DNA from: Martinezella lusitana | GTDB lineage: Bacteria > Pseudomonadota > Alphaproteobacteria > Rhizobiales > Rhizobiaceae | Direction: 5' to 3' | DNA length: 64,000 nt | Assembly (NCBI RefSeq): GCF_016901135.1 | Contig: NZ_JAFEVL010000030.1 | Span: 310,001 to 374,000 of the forward strand | Shown: positions 50,417 through 59,175 of the stretch, one piece after another | Layout of the letters: every line of letters starts with the position of its first letter | Numbering within the stretch: the stretch's first letter is position 1 | Program-made: the position numbers and the translations under genes | The notes under the pieces: generated by a model | What the model was told of the DNA's origin: nothing | The model's database searches: none | The model's input: only the letters and a program-made list of their open reading frames with translations

Positions 50417-51406
50417 ATGAAGCTTGCGACCTATCAAGCCGCCGCTGGCGATATCAGCATTGGAATTGTGCATGCCGACAACAAGCGTGTGTTCGACCTA
50501 CATGCCGCGGCCAGCAAAAGCGGCATAGGTGATTTGCATCGTTTCACATCCATGATCGCATTGATCGAGGGCGGTGATGCCGCATTGGCTGACGCTTCGG
50601 AACTGTTCGAGAGGCATGTCGGCGACGCTGCTCTCTCGGCGCTGATCGCCGATGTCCGCCTGTTATCGCCATTGCCCAAACCCACCCAGATGCGTGACGG
50701 CATGAGCTACGAGACCCACATCCGCCAATCGTCGCGCGGCATACGGCGACTGGCCCTGGGTGATGACAAGCAGGCCATTGCCGCGCTTGATGCGGAACCG
50801 CTGCCGCCGCTTGCCGACGTCTACAAGCTCCTGCCGATCTACTACATCACCAACCGGATGATTGTTGCAGGGCCGGAAGACACCGTGGTTTGGCCTGATT
50901 ATTCCAAGGTCATGGATTATGAGCTGGAGTACGGTGTTGTCGTCGGCAAGACCGGCAAGGACATCAGCGTGGCGAATGCGCGCGACCATATTTTCGGCTA
51001 TACGATCTTCAACGACTTCTCCGCCCGCGACCAGCAGGCCAAGGAAATGCCCGGCTGGCTCGGGCCTGCCAAGGGCAAGAGCTTCGACGGTGCCAATGTG
51101 CTCGGGCCATGGATCGTCACGAAGGATGAGATCGCAGATCCCTATTCACTCAAGGCCTCGGTGCGTGTGAACGGTGAGTTGCGTTGTGAGAGCACGACGG
51201 CCGGGATGCTCTTCAGCTTCGAGAAACTTCTGGCGCACATGTCGCAGGGCGAGACCGTTCATGCCGGCGAATTCATCGGTTCCGGCACCATCGGCAATGG
51301 CTGTGGCCTTGAAACCGGCATCTTTCTGGAAGACGGCGATGTCATCGAACTGGAGATCGAAAAGATCGGCGTTCTGAAGAACAAGGTTGTGCGGCGCGGC
51401 AAGTGA
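50417..51406 (+). CDS. Fumarylacetoacetate hydrolase family protein
   Basis: A 329-residue FAH-fold enzyme. ATG 50417 follows GGAGGAGAAAG. The metal site is recognisable as MDYELEYGVVVGK (Glu169 and Glu171) with Asp200 in FNDFSARD. The late GSGTIGNGCGLE segment is also typical. The family includes fumarylacetoacetases, acylpyruvases and 2-keto-4-pentenoate-type hydratases and decarboxylases. The context, an importer, GntR and cyclase-family hydrolase, suggests breakdown of a ring or 2-oxo acid. The exact reaction is not inferable. Confidence 0.9.
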   Translation: MKLATYQAAAGDISIGIVHADNKRVFDLHAAASKSGIGDLHRFTSMIALIEGGDAALADASELFERHVGDAALSALIADVRLLSPLPKPTQMRDGMSYETHIRQSSRGIRRLALGDDKQAIAALDAEPLPPLADVYKLLPIYYITNRMIVAGPEDTVVWPDYSKVMDYELEYGVVVGKTGKDISVANARDHIFGYTIFNDFSARDQQAKEMPGWLGPAKGKSFDGANVLGPWIVTKDEIADPYSLKASVRVNGELRCESTTAGMLFSFEKLLAHMSQGETVHAGEFIGSGTIGNGCGLETGIFLEDGDVIELEIEKIGVLKNKVVRRGK

Positions 51407-51438
51407 CGGCAGACCACATCAAGCGGAGGAGGTAACCC

Positions 51439-52215
51439 ATGACCCAACGTATTATCGATCTGTCGGTGCCGATCGCCAACGATATCCCGGCGGATCCACC
51501 GATCCAGATTCCGGCGATCACCTATATCGATCATAGCCAGAGCCTGAATCAGATCCTTTCCTTCTTTCCCGGCCTTAAGGCGGAAGACCTGCCTGACAGC
51601 GCCGGCTGGGCGGTGGAGCACGTATCGCTCTCAACGCACAATGGAACGCATCTGGATGCCCCGTGGCATTATCACCCGACGATGAACCATGGAGAGCCGG
51701 CCTGGCGCATAGATCAGGTTCCGCTGGAATGGTGCTATCAACCCGGCGTCAAGCTGGACTTTCGTCACTTTCCCGATGGCTATGTCGCGACGGCCGCCGA
51801 TGTCGAAGCTGAACTGAAGCGCATCGGCCACAAGCTCAGCCCACTCGAAATCGTGGTCGTCAATACATCGGCCGGGGCCAAATTCGGCCAGGCCGATTAT
51901 GTCGCGAGCGGATGCGGCATGGGCTACGAGGCGACCATGTATCTCCTCGATCAGGGTGTGCGTGTGACCGGCACGGATGGCTGGAGCTGGGATGCACCCT
52001 TTGTGCATACGGCCAGGAAGTATACCGAAACCGGCGATGCCTCCCTCATCTGGGAAGGGCACAAGGCGGGCCGCCATACCGGCTATTGCCACATCGAAAA
52101 GCTGCACAATCTCGAGGCATTGCCTTCGACCGGCTTTATTCTCAGTTGCTTTCCCGTGAAGATCGAGAATGCATCAGCCGGATGGACCCGCGCGGTGGCA
52201 ATCATTTCGGACTGA
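51439..52215 (+). CDS. Cyclase family protein (kynurenine formamidase-like)
   Basis: A 258-residue metal-dependent hydrolase. The motif HNGTHLDAPWH (67-77) is the cyclase-family metal site with His67, His71, Asp73 and His77. A ribosome site CGGAGGAGG precedes the start. Characterised relatives hydrolyse N-formylkynurenine or isatin, opening an amide or lactam ring. It is cotranscribed with the FAH-family gene 32 nt upstream. Together they fit a short route in which an imported lactam or N-formyl compound is hydrolysed. Confidence 0.9.
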   Translation: MTQRIIDLSVPIANDIPADPPIQIPAITYIDHSQSLNQILSFFPGLKAEDLPDSAGWAVEHVSLSTHNGTHLDAPWHYHPTMNHGEPAWRIDQVPLEWCYQPGVKLDFRHFPDGYVATAADVEAELKRIGHKLSPLEIVVVNTSAGAKFGQADYVASGCGMGYEATMYLLDQGVRVTGTDGWSWDAPFVHTARKYTETGDASLIWEGHKAGRHTGYCHIEKLHNLEALPSTGFILSCFPVKIENASAGWTRAVAIISD

Positions 52216-52584
52216 CCGGCTGCGCGATTTCCGCAATGGATTAGGGCGAAAGCCCTTCTCCCGTTGTCTCCCCTAATTCTGTGTCCCATCGCGGCTCGGC
52301 TGGGCTGGCTGCTAATTGTTTTCCGTTCTGTCGGTCGGCGCAGACAGCCACAGCATCCGATTTGATCAAACCGGAACATTGCGCTCAGGCGGACGTTAGC
52401 CTCATGAGGTTGCAGGTCGTGCCAAGCGGACGCGATGGAGCCGAAGAATATGGAGATTTTTCCGCTTTCTCTCCATAGCCAACGAAATGGCAGGCGAGCT
52501 TCTCACCCATCCGATCTGCAACCTTTCCGAGATCTACAGGAGGTGGAGGGCGGCCGAATCTCGTTAAAATGCGCGGTTACATCA
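52216..52584. other. Intergenic region with near-palindrome
   Basis: 369 bp between convergent operons; no coding frame is convincing. At 52357-52374, CCGATTTGATCAAACCGG is an 18-bp near-perfect palindrome (one mismatched pair) around TTTGATCAAA. No gene starts nearby, so its role is unclear. Confidence 0.4.
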
Positions 52585-54390
52585 TCACGCAACCTGGAAG
52601 AAATGTCCGTCACCAGCTTGCTGATATTGCCGCTGCGGTACGACATAATCGACGGCGCGGAACGGGCTCTTGATCTCCCCGTCTGGAATGCGGCGGTTCT
52701 GGCGACGGGAGGGATCGGCGATCGGGACAGCCGCCATCAGGCGTTTCGTATAGTCGTGCTGGGGATTTTCAAAGACTGCCTGACGGGGGCCGATCTCGAC
52801 AATCTCGCCGAGATACATGACCGCCACGCGATGGCTGATCCGTTCCACGACGGCCATATCATGTGAGATGAAGAGATAACCGAGGCCGTATTTTTCCTGC
52901 AGATCGAGCATCAGGTTGATGACCTGCGCCTTGACCGAAACATCCAGGGCGGAAACGGATTCATCCGCGATGATCAGCTTCGGCTCGAGCGCAAGCGCCC
53001 GGGCGACGCAGACGCGTTGTCGCTGGCCGCCGGAGAATTCATGCGGGAAACGATCCGCCATCAAGGCGGAAAGGCCGACACGCTCCAAGAGATCGCCGAC
53101 ACGCTCTTTGGCCTCGGCCGGGCTTGCCAGACCATGCGTGACGATCGGTTCGGCTATCGCCGCACCGATGCGAATGCGCGGATTGAGGCTTTCAAACGGA
53201 TCCTGGAAGATCATCTGCGCCTCGCGGCGAATACTTGCCAGTTCCGACGTCCCCGCGCCGTCGACATTCCTGCCGTCGATCCGGATCTTACCGGACGTCG
53301 GATCCGTCAACCGGATGATCGAACGGCCCGTCGTCGACTTGCCACAGCCGGACTCGCCCACCAGCGACAGCGTCTCGCCCTGCAATAACTCCAGGGAAAT
53401 ATTTTCGACGGCGTGGATGCGACCGACCGTCCTGCGCAGAAAGCCTTTCCTGATCGGAAAACGGGCGACAAGATGATCGACCTTGAGGATGGGTGCCTCA
53501 CCCCGCCTGACCGTATCCTCAGTCGGCTTCACCGGCTGGATTTCACCTGTCGCCATATCCACCAGAGGAAAACGCAGCGGCCGCTCGATCCCCTTCATGG
53601 CGCCGAGCTGCGGCACGGCGGAAAGCAGCGCGCGGGTGTAGGGGTGTTTCGCGGCGGCAAAGATCTCCTCTGTCGTTCCGGTTTCGACCACGTCGCCGCG
53701 ATACATCACGACCGTCCGGTCGGAGATTTCGGCGACCACGCCCATGTCATGGGTGATGAAGAGGACGGACATGCCCTCCTCTTCCTGAAGTGTCTTGATC
53801 AATTCGAGGATCTGCGCCTGGATGGTCACGTCGAGAGCCGTCGTCGGCTCGTCGGCGATCAGGAGCTTCGGGCTGCAGGCGAGCGCGATTGCGATGACGA
53901 CGCGCTGGCGCATACCGCCGGAGAAATTCATCGGATATTCGCCGAGACGCGACTTGGCGGAGGGAATGCGGACCTTTTCCAGCAGCCGGACGGCTTCAGA
54001 TTCGGCTTGCGAATGCGACATGCCGCGATGATGGACCAGGACCTCGGTGATCTGCTTGCCGATCTTCAGCACCGGATTGAGGCTCGTCATCGGCTCCTGA
54101 AAAATCATGCCGATACGGTTGCCACGGATCGACTGCATCTGCGCCAGCGGAAGGTCGAGTAGATTGGTGCCCTCGAACTCAATCTTGCCTGCTACGCGCG
54201 AATTGCCCGGCGACAGAAGCCGCATGATCGACATGGCCGTGACGCTCTTGCCGGAACCGGATTCCCCGACCACGGCGACGGTTTCCCTGGCACCGATGTC
54301 GAAGCTGGCATCACGAACGACGTTCTTCCAGTCGCCATTGACGCGGAACGACGCGTTGAGATTGGAAATGGAAAGTATCGGATTGGTCAT
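52585..54390 (-). CDS. Peptide-type ABC importer ATPase, fused DppD-DppF (GsiA-like)
   Basis: A 601-residue protein holding two complete oligopeptide-type ATPases in one chain. Domain 1 has Walker A GESGSGKSVT, signature FSGGMRQRVVIAIAL and Walker B LLIADEPTTALD. Domain 2 has [25 protein letters not shown] and LIIADESVSALD, where a serine replaces the usual proline. Most peptide importers use two separate genes, while fused GsiA/YejF forms are known. It is the last gene of the seven-gene operon. The cargo is probably a nucleoside-containing compound because of the linked hydrolases. Confidence 0.94.
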   Translation of the reverse strand: MTNPILSISNLNASFRVNGDWKNVVRDASFDIGARETVAVVGESGSGKSVTAMSIMRLLSPGNSRVAGKIEFEGTNLLDLPLAQMQSIRGNRIGMIFQEPMTSLNPVLKIGKQITEVLVHHRGMSHSQAESEAVRLLEKVRIPSAKSRLGEYPMNFSGGMRQRVVIAIALACSPKLLIADEPTTALDVTIQAQILELIKTLQEEEGMSVLFITHDMGVVAEISDRTVVMYRGDVVETGTTEEIFAAAKHPYTRALLSAVPQLGAMKGIERPLRFPLVDMATGEIQPVKPTEDTVRRGEAPILKVDHLVARFPIRKGFLRRTVGRIHAVENISLELLQGETLSLVGESGCGKSTTGRSIIRLTDPTSGKIRIDGRNVDGAGTSELASIRREAQMIFQDPFESLNPRIRIGAAIAEPIVTHGLASPAEAKERVGDLLERVGLSALMADRFPHEFSGGQRQRVCVARALALEPKLIIADESVSALDVSVKAQVINLMLDLQEKYGLGYLFISHDMAVVERISHRVAVMYLGEIVEIGPRQAVFENPQHDYTKRLMAAVPIADPSRRQNRRIPDGEIKSPFRAVDYVVPQRQYQQAGDGHFFQVA

Positions 54391-54393
54391 CTC

Positions 54394-55326
54394 TCAGCCT
54401 TCCCGACGAGGATTAAGGATGTCGCGCAAGGCATCGCCGATCAGGTTGATCGCCACGATCAGCAGAAGAAGCGCAAGGCCGGGGAAGAAGCTGATCCAGT
54501 AGTCGCCCGACAACAGATATTCGAAGCCGTTCGAAATCAGCAGGCCAAGCGATGGCTGCGTCACCGGCAAACCGATGCCGAGGAAGGACAGCGTCGCCTC
54601 CAGCATGATCGCATAGGCGACGCGCATCGTCGCGACGATGATCAAGGGTGGCAGGCAGTTCGGCAGAATATGCCGGAACAGGATACGCCGGCCAGGGAGC
54701 GCCATCGAGCGGGCAGCATCCACATAGGCACGCTTGCGTTCCACCAATGCCGAGCCGCGGGTCGTGCGCGCATAATAGGCCCATTGGGTGACAATCAGCG
54801 CCAGGATGATTTTGTCAACGCCCTGCCCTAGGATAGCAAGGAAGATCAGCGCAATCAGGATCGCCGGAAAGCTCAGCTGAATATCGACGACGCGCATGAT
54901 GAAGGCATCGACGCGCCCGCCGGCATAGGCGCTCATCAGGCCGATCGACGCACCGATGGCAAGCGCAACGGCGGCGCTGGTGACGCCGACCAGAATGCTG
55001 GTGCGAAGCCCATAAAGGATGGCGCTCGCCAGATCGCGACCCTGATCGTCCGTGCCGAGCAAGTAGAGCAGTCCGCTCGCGCTTTGCGAGCCGGGCGGCA
55101 GCCGGCCATCCATGATATCGAGCTGCGACAGGTCGTAGGGATTCTGTGGTGCGATGAGGGGAGCAAGAACCGCCGCAGCGACGAAGAGGACGACAATGAT
55201 AAGGCCGACAAGCGCCTGTTTGTCATGCAGCAGGGCCTGCAAGGTGCGCGCGAGCGGCGAACGCGACGATCGTTCCTGTCCGCCGGCATGGATCGAACCT
55301 GCGTCTTTTGTGTTCCGGCTCATCAC
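54394..55326 (-). CDS. Peptide-type ABC importer permease, DppC type
   Basis: A 310-residue permease with a charged N-terminal extension and about six helices. LIAPQNPYDLSQLDIMDGRLPPGS, LGTDDQGRDLASAILYGLRTSILVG and YVDAARSMALPGRRILFRHILPN are DppC hallmarks. It overlaps the DppB-type gene by ATGA and lies 3 nt from the ATPase gene. Confidence 0.94.
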   Translation of the reverse strand: MMSRNTKDAGSIHAGGQERSSRSPLARTLQALLHDKQALVGLIIVVLFVAAAVLAPLIAPQNPYDLSQLDIMDGRLPPGSQSASGLLYLLGTDDQGRDLASAILYGLRTSILVGVTSAAVALAIGASIGLMSAYAGGRVDAFIMRVVDIQLSFPAILIALIFLAILGQGVDKIILALIVTQWAYYARTTRGSALVERKRAYVDAARSMALPGRRILFRHILPNCLPPLIIVATMRVAYAIMLEATLSFLGIGLPVTQPSLGLLISNGFEYLLSGDYWISFFPGLALLLLIVAINLIGDALRDILNPRREG

Positions 55327-56297
55327 GAATTCCCTTCAAGACGAACGCGCGGATCGACGACCGAATAGAGAATGTCGACCAGAAGATTGATGACGCTGAA
55401 CATGACGACCGTGATGAGCAGATAGGCGAGAATGACCGGGCGATCGAGCACAGCGATGGCGTCGATGATGAGCTTGCCCATGCCGGGCCAGGCGAAGATC
55501 GTTTCCGTTACCACGGCAAAGGCGATCAATGAGCCGAGTTCGAGACCGATCACGGTGATCAACGGGATGAGCGTGTTCTTGAGGACATGGACGGTGACGA
55601 TCCGGCGCTCCGGCAAGCCCTTGGCCCGCGCAAAGCGGACGAAATCGAGCTGCATGGTCTCAAGCACGCCCGCCCGCGTGAGCCGAATGATCAGCGAGAT
55701 CTTGAACAGTGCCAGGTTGAGGGCAGGCAGGATGAGATGGGAGAGGCCATCCAGCGTGAAAAGGCTAAGGGGAACGCCAAGGACCGATACCGTCTGGCCT
55801 CGCCCGGATGCGGGCAACCAGCCGAGGTACACGCTGAAGACCATCACCATCACCAGGCCGATCCAGAAGGTCGGCAGGCTGAAGCCAAGGATCGACAGGG
55901 TCATCACCGACTTCGAAATCAGTCCCTTCGGTTTGAGTCCGGCATAGACGCCCAGGGGGATGCCGACGACAAGCCCGATCACGAGGGCAACGAAGGCAAG
56001 CTCGAGCGTCGCCGGCATGCGATTGAGAATGAGGGTCAGGGCCGGCTGGTTGAAGACGAATGAATTGCCGAGATCGCCATGCAGCGCTCGCGTCAGGAAG
56101 AGCCAATATTGCTCCCAGACCGGCTTATCGAGGCCGAAAGACTGGATGATCTGCAGACGTTCCGCGGGTGTCGCCGTCGGGCTCAGCAAGACATCAATCG
56201 GATTGCCCACCAGGTAAAGCCCGGCAAACACCAGTATCGACATGACGAAAAGTGTGAGGACGGTCTGGAGGCATCGGCTGATGAGATAGCCGCTCAT
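55323..56297 (-). CDS. Peptide-type ABC importer permease, DppB type
   Basis: A 324-residue permease with six helices. The family start YLISRCLQTVLTLFVMSILVFAGLYLVGNPID, the RFARAKGLPERRIVTVHVLKNTLIPLITVIGLELG coupling loop and FAWPGMGKLIIDAIAVLDRPVILAYLL are conserved. It overlaps the nucleoside hydrolase gene upstream and the DppC-type gene downstream by ATGA, so all are cotranslated. Confidence 0.94.
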   Translation of the reverse strand: MSGYLISRCLQTVLTLFVMSILVFAGLYLVGNPIDVLLSPTATPAERLQIIQSFGLDKPVWEQYWLFLTRALHGDLGNSFVFNQPALTLILNRMPATLELAFVALVIGLVVGIPLGVYAGLKPKGLISKSVMTLSILGFSLPTFWIGLVMVMVFSVYLGWLPASGRGQTVSVLGVPLSLFTLDGLSHLILPALNLALFKISLIIRLTRAGVLETMQLDFVRFARAKGLPERRIVTVHVLKNTLIPLITVIGLELGSLIAFAVVTETIFAWPGMGKLIIDAIAVLDRPVILAYLLITVVMFSVINLLVDILYSVVDPRVRLEGNS

Positions 56298-57277
56298 GGC
56301 TTGCGCCCTCCCGGCGGGTTGGGCTGAGGTGAAGCGCTCCCGTAGTGCGAGATGCGCTCGATCAGCAGGTTTATGAAGCCTGTCTCGTCCACATCGGTCA
56401 TGATATCGGCTTGCGGCGTGCGATCCGTCTTCTGATAGAAATCGGCATAGGTATAGCCCATGGTCAGCCCGGTGACCTGAACGCCGACGGCAGCCTTACG
56501 GCTCTTGAACAGATCCGGTCGCAAGAGCCAGGCAATCGTCGTTGCGTCATGCATCGGACCGCCAGGACGCCCGAAACGCTTGACATCGCTGCGATCGAAC
56601 GCCGAAAAAAGATTGAACAACGCGGCACCCGCCTTCCCGCCCCGCTCACGAAATTGTTGAACATGCTCGGCCGTGAACAAGGCCTGAAACGTCATGTCAA
56701 GCGGCATGACGACGAGTGGAACGCCGGAACCATAGACGATCTCGGCGGCATGCGGATCGGCATAAATGTTGAATTCCGCCCAGGGCGTGCGATGGCCGAG
56801 CGCGGTAAACGCTCCCCCCATCGAGACAATCCGGCCGATGCCCTTGGCAACATCCGGATGCTGGATCAGCGCCAGCGCGACATTCGTCAGCGGCCCGATG
56901 GCGCAAAGAGTGATAGGGTCGCCTGCCCGGGCTGCCGCGCGGGCCGTGCGGACGATGAAACGAACGGCGTGCTCGTCCGACGGCGTGATATCGCCTGATA
57001 CGACGAGCTCGTCATCGAAGGAGCCGATCTCGACATATTTGCCGTAGACCTGCTCTCTGACGAGCGGGCCGGATGCCCCGGCATGGACGTCCACATCCTT
57101 GCGCCCCGACAGGCCGACGATCTTGCAGGCATTGGCAACCGTATCCTTGAGCGCGACATTGCCGGCGACGACCGAGATGCCAAGCACCTCGATCTCCGGA
57201 GATGCCAGCGCCATGAGGATGGCGGCGGCATCATCGACGCCGGGATCCGCATCGATGATGATCCGATGCCGGCTCAT
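56294..57277 (-). CDS. Nucleoside hydrolase (IunH family), copy 1
   Basis: A 327-residue ribonucleoside hydrolase that would split the N-glycosidic bond of a nucleoside. The calcium-binding DADPGVDD is at 9-16. ICAIGPLTNVALAL, SMGGAF, EFNIYADPHAAEIV and PMHDATTIAWLL complete the active-site set, with the late aspartate present. It overlaps the second nucleoside hydrolase gene upstream and the DppB-type permease downstream by ATGA. Substrate preference (purine or pyrimidine, ribose or modified sugar) is not readable. Confidence 0.93.
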   Translation of the reverse strand: MSRHRIIIDADPGVDDAAAILMALASPEIEVLGISVVAGNVALKDTVANACKIVGLSGRKDVDVHAGASGPLVREQVYGKYVEIGSFDDELVVSGDITPSDEHAVRFIVRTARAAARAGDPITLCAIGPLTNVALALIQHPDVAKGIGRIVSMGGAFTALGHRTPWAEFNIYADPHAAEIVYGSGVPLVVMPLDMTFQALFTAEHVQQFRERGGKAGAALFNLFSAFDRSDVKRFGRPGGPMHDATTIAWLLRPDLFKSRKAAVGVQVTGLTMGYTYADFYQKTDRTPQADIMTDVDETGFINLLIERISHYGSASPQPNPPGGRKP

Positions 57278-58233
57278 GCGACGACCTTCTCGGCGTAGCG
57301 GGACAGCCGGTCGAGAAAGAACTGGATGATACCTTCGGCATCAACCTTGGTGACAATATCAGCATTGGGCTCAAGCCCGCTCTTGCCGTACCAATCGGCG
57401 ACGGTCTGTCCCATGCACAATTCACTTTCATGCTCGACGAAGACGCGGGCACGCTCAGTCTGGAAGAGGTGCGGCGCCAGGAGATAGGCGATAACAAGCG
57501 GGTCATGCAGCGGGCCGCCCCGTGATCCATAGCGGCGCACGTCGTTGCGATCCCAGAATGCCATCAACTCGGCTAGCGTTTCGGAAATGCGCCCGCTGAC
57601 GCTTGCGAATTGCGCCACATGCTCCGGCTTCAGCATCACCTGATGGGTGGCGTCGAGGGCCAGCGCCACCAGCGGAATGCCGCTCGAGAACACCACATGG
57701 GCAGCATGTGGATCGGCCAACATGTTGAACTCCGACGTCATCGTTCGATTGCCGGGCTCGCGATAGGCGCCGCCCATCATGACGATCCGCTCGACCCCCT
57801 TGGCGATCTGAGGCTTCATGCGGAGCGCGATCGCAAGGTTCGTCATCGGCCCGAGACAGCAGATGGTGATGCGCCGGCCCGAAAGGGCGGCCGCGCTCAG
57901 CGTTTCGATCAGAAAATCGACGGCGGAGATGGGTTCGGCCGTCTTGGTCGGCTCGGGCAGATTGGTGTTTCCAAGCCCGCTTTTGCCGTGGAATTGGCCA
58001 TAGATCGGCTCGCGCAACATCGGCCTGAAGCAGCCGGCGTAAACGGGGATGTCGGTCCTGCCGCCGAGCTCGCAGACCTGCAGCGCGTTTCGAACCGTCC
58101 GTTCAAGCGGCTGATTGCCGCAAACCGGGGTGATGCCGAGGATGTCGAGTTCGGGAGAGACGAACGCCGTCAGAAGAGCGATCGTGTCGTCGATGCCCGG
58201 ATCGCAGTCTATGATGATCGGGATAGGAACCAT
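57274..58233 (-). CDS. Nucleoside hydrolase (IunH family), copy 2
   Basis: A 319-residue paralogue of the neighbouring gene. The motif DCDPGIDD is at 9-16, with ICCLGPMTNLAIAL, EFNMLADPHAAHVV and PLHDPLVIAYLL. All catalytic features are kept, so both copies look active. Sequence divergence between the two is considerable outside the motifs, suggesting different substrates rather than a recent duplication. It lies 39 nt after the lyase gene and overlaps copy 1 by ATGA. Confidence 0.93.
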   Translation of the reverse strand: MVPIPIIIDCDPGIDDTIALLTAFVSPELDILGITPVCGNQPLERTVRNALQVCELGGRTDIPVYAGCFRPMLREPIYGQFHGKSGLGNTNLPEPTKTAEPISAVDFLIETLSAAALSGRRITICCLGPMTNLAIALRMKPQIAKGVERIVMMGGAYREPGNRTMTSEFNMLADPHAAHVVFSSGIPLVALALDATHQVMLKPEHVAQFASVSGRISETLAELMAFWDRNDVRRYGSRGGPLHDPLVIAYLLAPHLFQTERARVFVEHESELCMGQTVADWYGKSGLEPNADIVTKVDAEGIIQFFLDRLSRYAEKVVA

Positions 58234-58272
58234 CCTGGAAAAACCTTCATACTCTCTATAAGAATCCGACGC

Positions 58273-59154
58273 CTAGAGAGCGCCGACATCGCGCAAGACC
58301 TCAGCAATTTCCGCGCGCGCCGCTTCGCCAAGCGGCTTTTGCGGAGCGATCGGCGCGCCGACGGCAAAGCCCTGAAGCTCGAGCGCAGCCTTGATACAGG
58401 CGGCGATCGAATATTTGGCGAAGATCTCGTTGACGCGCCAAAGCGGGCGCTGCAGTTCCATCGCCTTCGTCCAGTCGCCTGATTTCGCAGCCTCATAAAG
58501 GGCAATGCTCTGTCGGGGAACGATGCAGGCCGGACCTGCCATCCAGCCAACGCCGCCGATCATCATGACGCAGGCCGGAATATGAGCGGAGGCGGCAAAC
58601 ACCTCCATTCGACCGCGGGTACGCTCGATGATCGACAGGAGGCGTCCGGTATTGGTCGACGCATCCTTGATGTAACGGATATTGTCGACATGGCTCAGCC
58701 GCTCGATGACTGGCAGGCTCAAGTCCGAGCGCTGGAACTGCGGGTTGGTATAGATGACGACCGGCCGTCCGCCCGCGGCCTGCGCGATCGCGGTAAAATA
58801 GGCTTCGACACCATCGTCATCGATCGGGAAATAGGCCTCTAGGATCGCGAGAATGCCGTCCGCCCCTGCCTCGACCATGCTCTCGGTCTGGGCGACAGCG
58901 TCTCTCGTCGATGTCGAGGCGACACCGGCGATGACGGGCACGCGGCCACGATTGGCTGATATGACCGTCTGCACGACCTTGAGCCGCTGTTTCTGGGTCA
59001 GATAGGCGAACTCACCCGTGCTGCCGAGCGGCGTCAGGCCATGGACGCCGGCGGAAATCAGATGATCGACGAGGTCTGTCAGCACTCCGTCCATGACCGC
59101 GCCGGATGGATCGACGGGCGAAACAAGATAGGGGAAAACGCCGGTGAACGACAT
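58273..59154 (-). CDS. Dihydrodipicolinate synthase/NAL family lyase
   Basis: A 293-residue class I aldolase. The GSTGE loop is at 44-48, Tyr135 in VIYTNPQF is the proton relay, and the Schiff-base lysine is Lys163 in YIKDAS. It is not close to the first DHDPS-type gene in the window. It lies between the binding protein and the nucleoside hydrolases. It could act on a 2-keto-3-deoxy sugar or another product derived from the sugar part of the imported compound. That role is an inference from context. Confidence 0.88.
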   Translation of the reverse strand: MSFTGVFPYLVSPVDPSGAVMDGVLTDLVDHLISAGVHGLTPLGSTGEFAYLTQKQRLKVVQTVISANRGRVPVIAGVASTSTRDAVAQTESMVEAGADGILAILEAYFPIDDDGVEAYFTAIAQAAGGRPVVIYTNPQFQRSDLSLPVIERLSHVDNIRYIKDASTNTGRLLSIIERTRGRMEVFAASAHIPACVMMIGGVGWMAGPACIVPRQSIALYEAAKSGDWTKAMELQRPLWRVNEIFAKYSIAACIKAALELQGFAVGAPIAPQKPLGEAARAEIAEVLRDVGAL

Positions 59155-59175
59155 GATGCGCAGCCTCTCCGAAGC

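Noticed and set aside
57610..58482. 290-codon plus-strand frame
   Set aside because: Antisense to nucleoside hydrolase copy 2 and the lyase gene; no recognisable domain.
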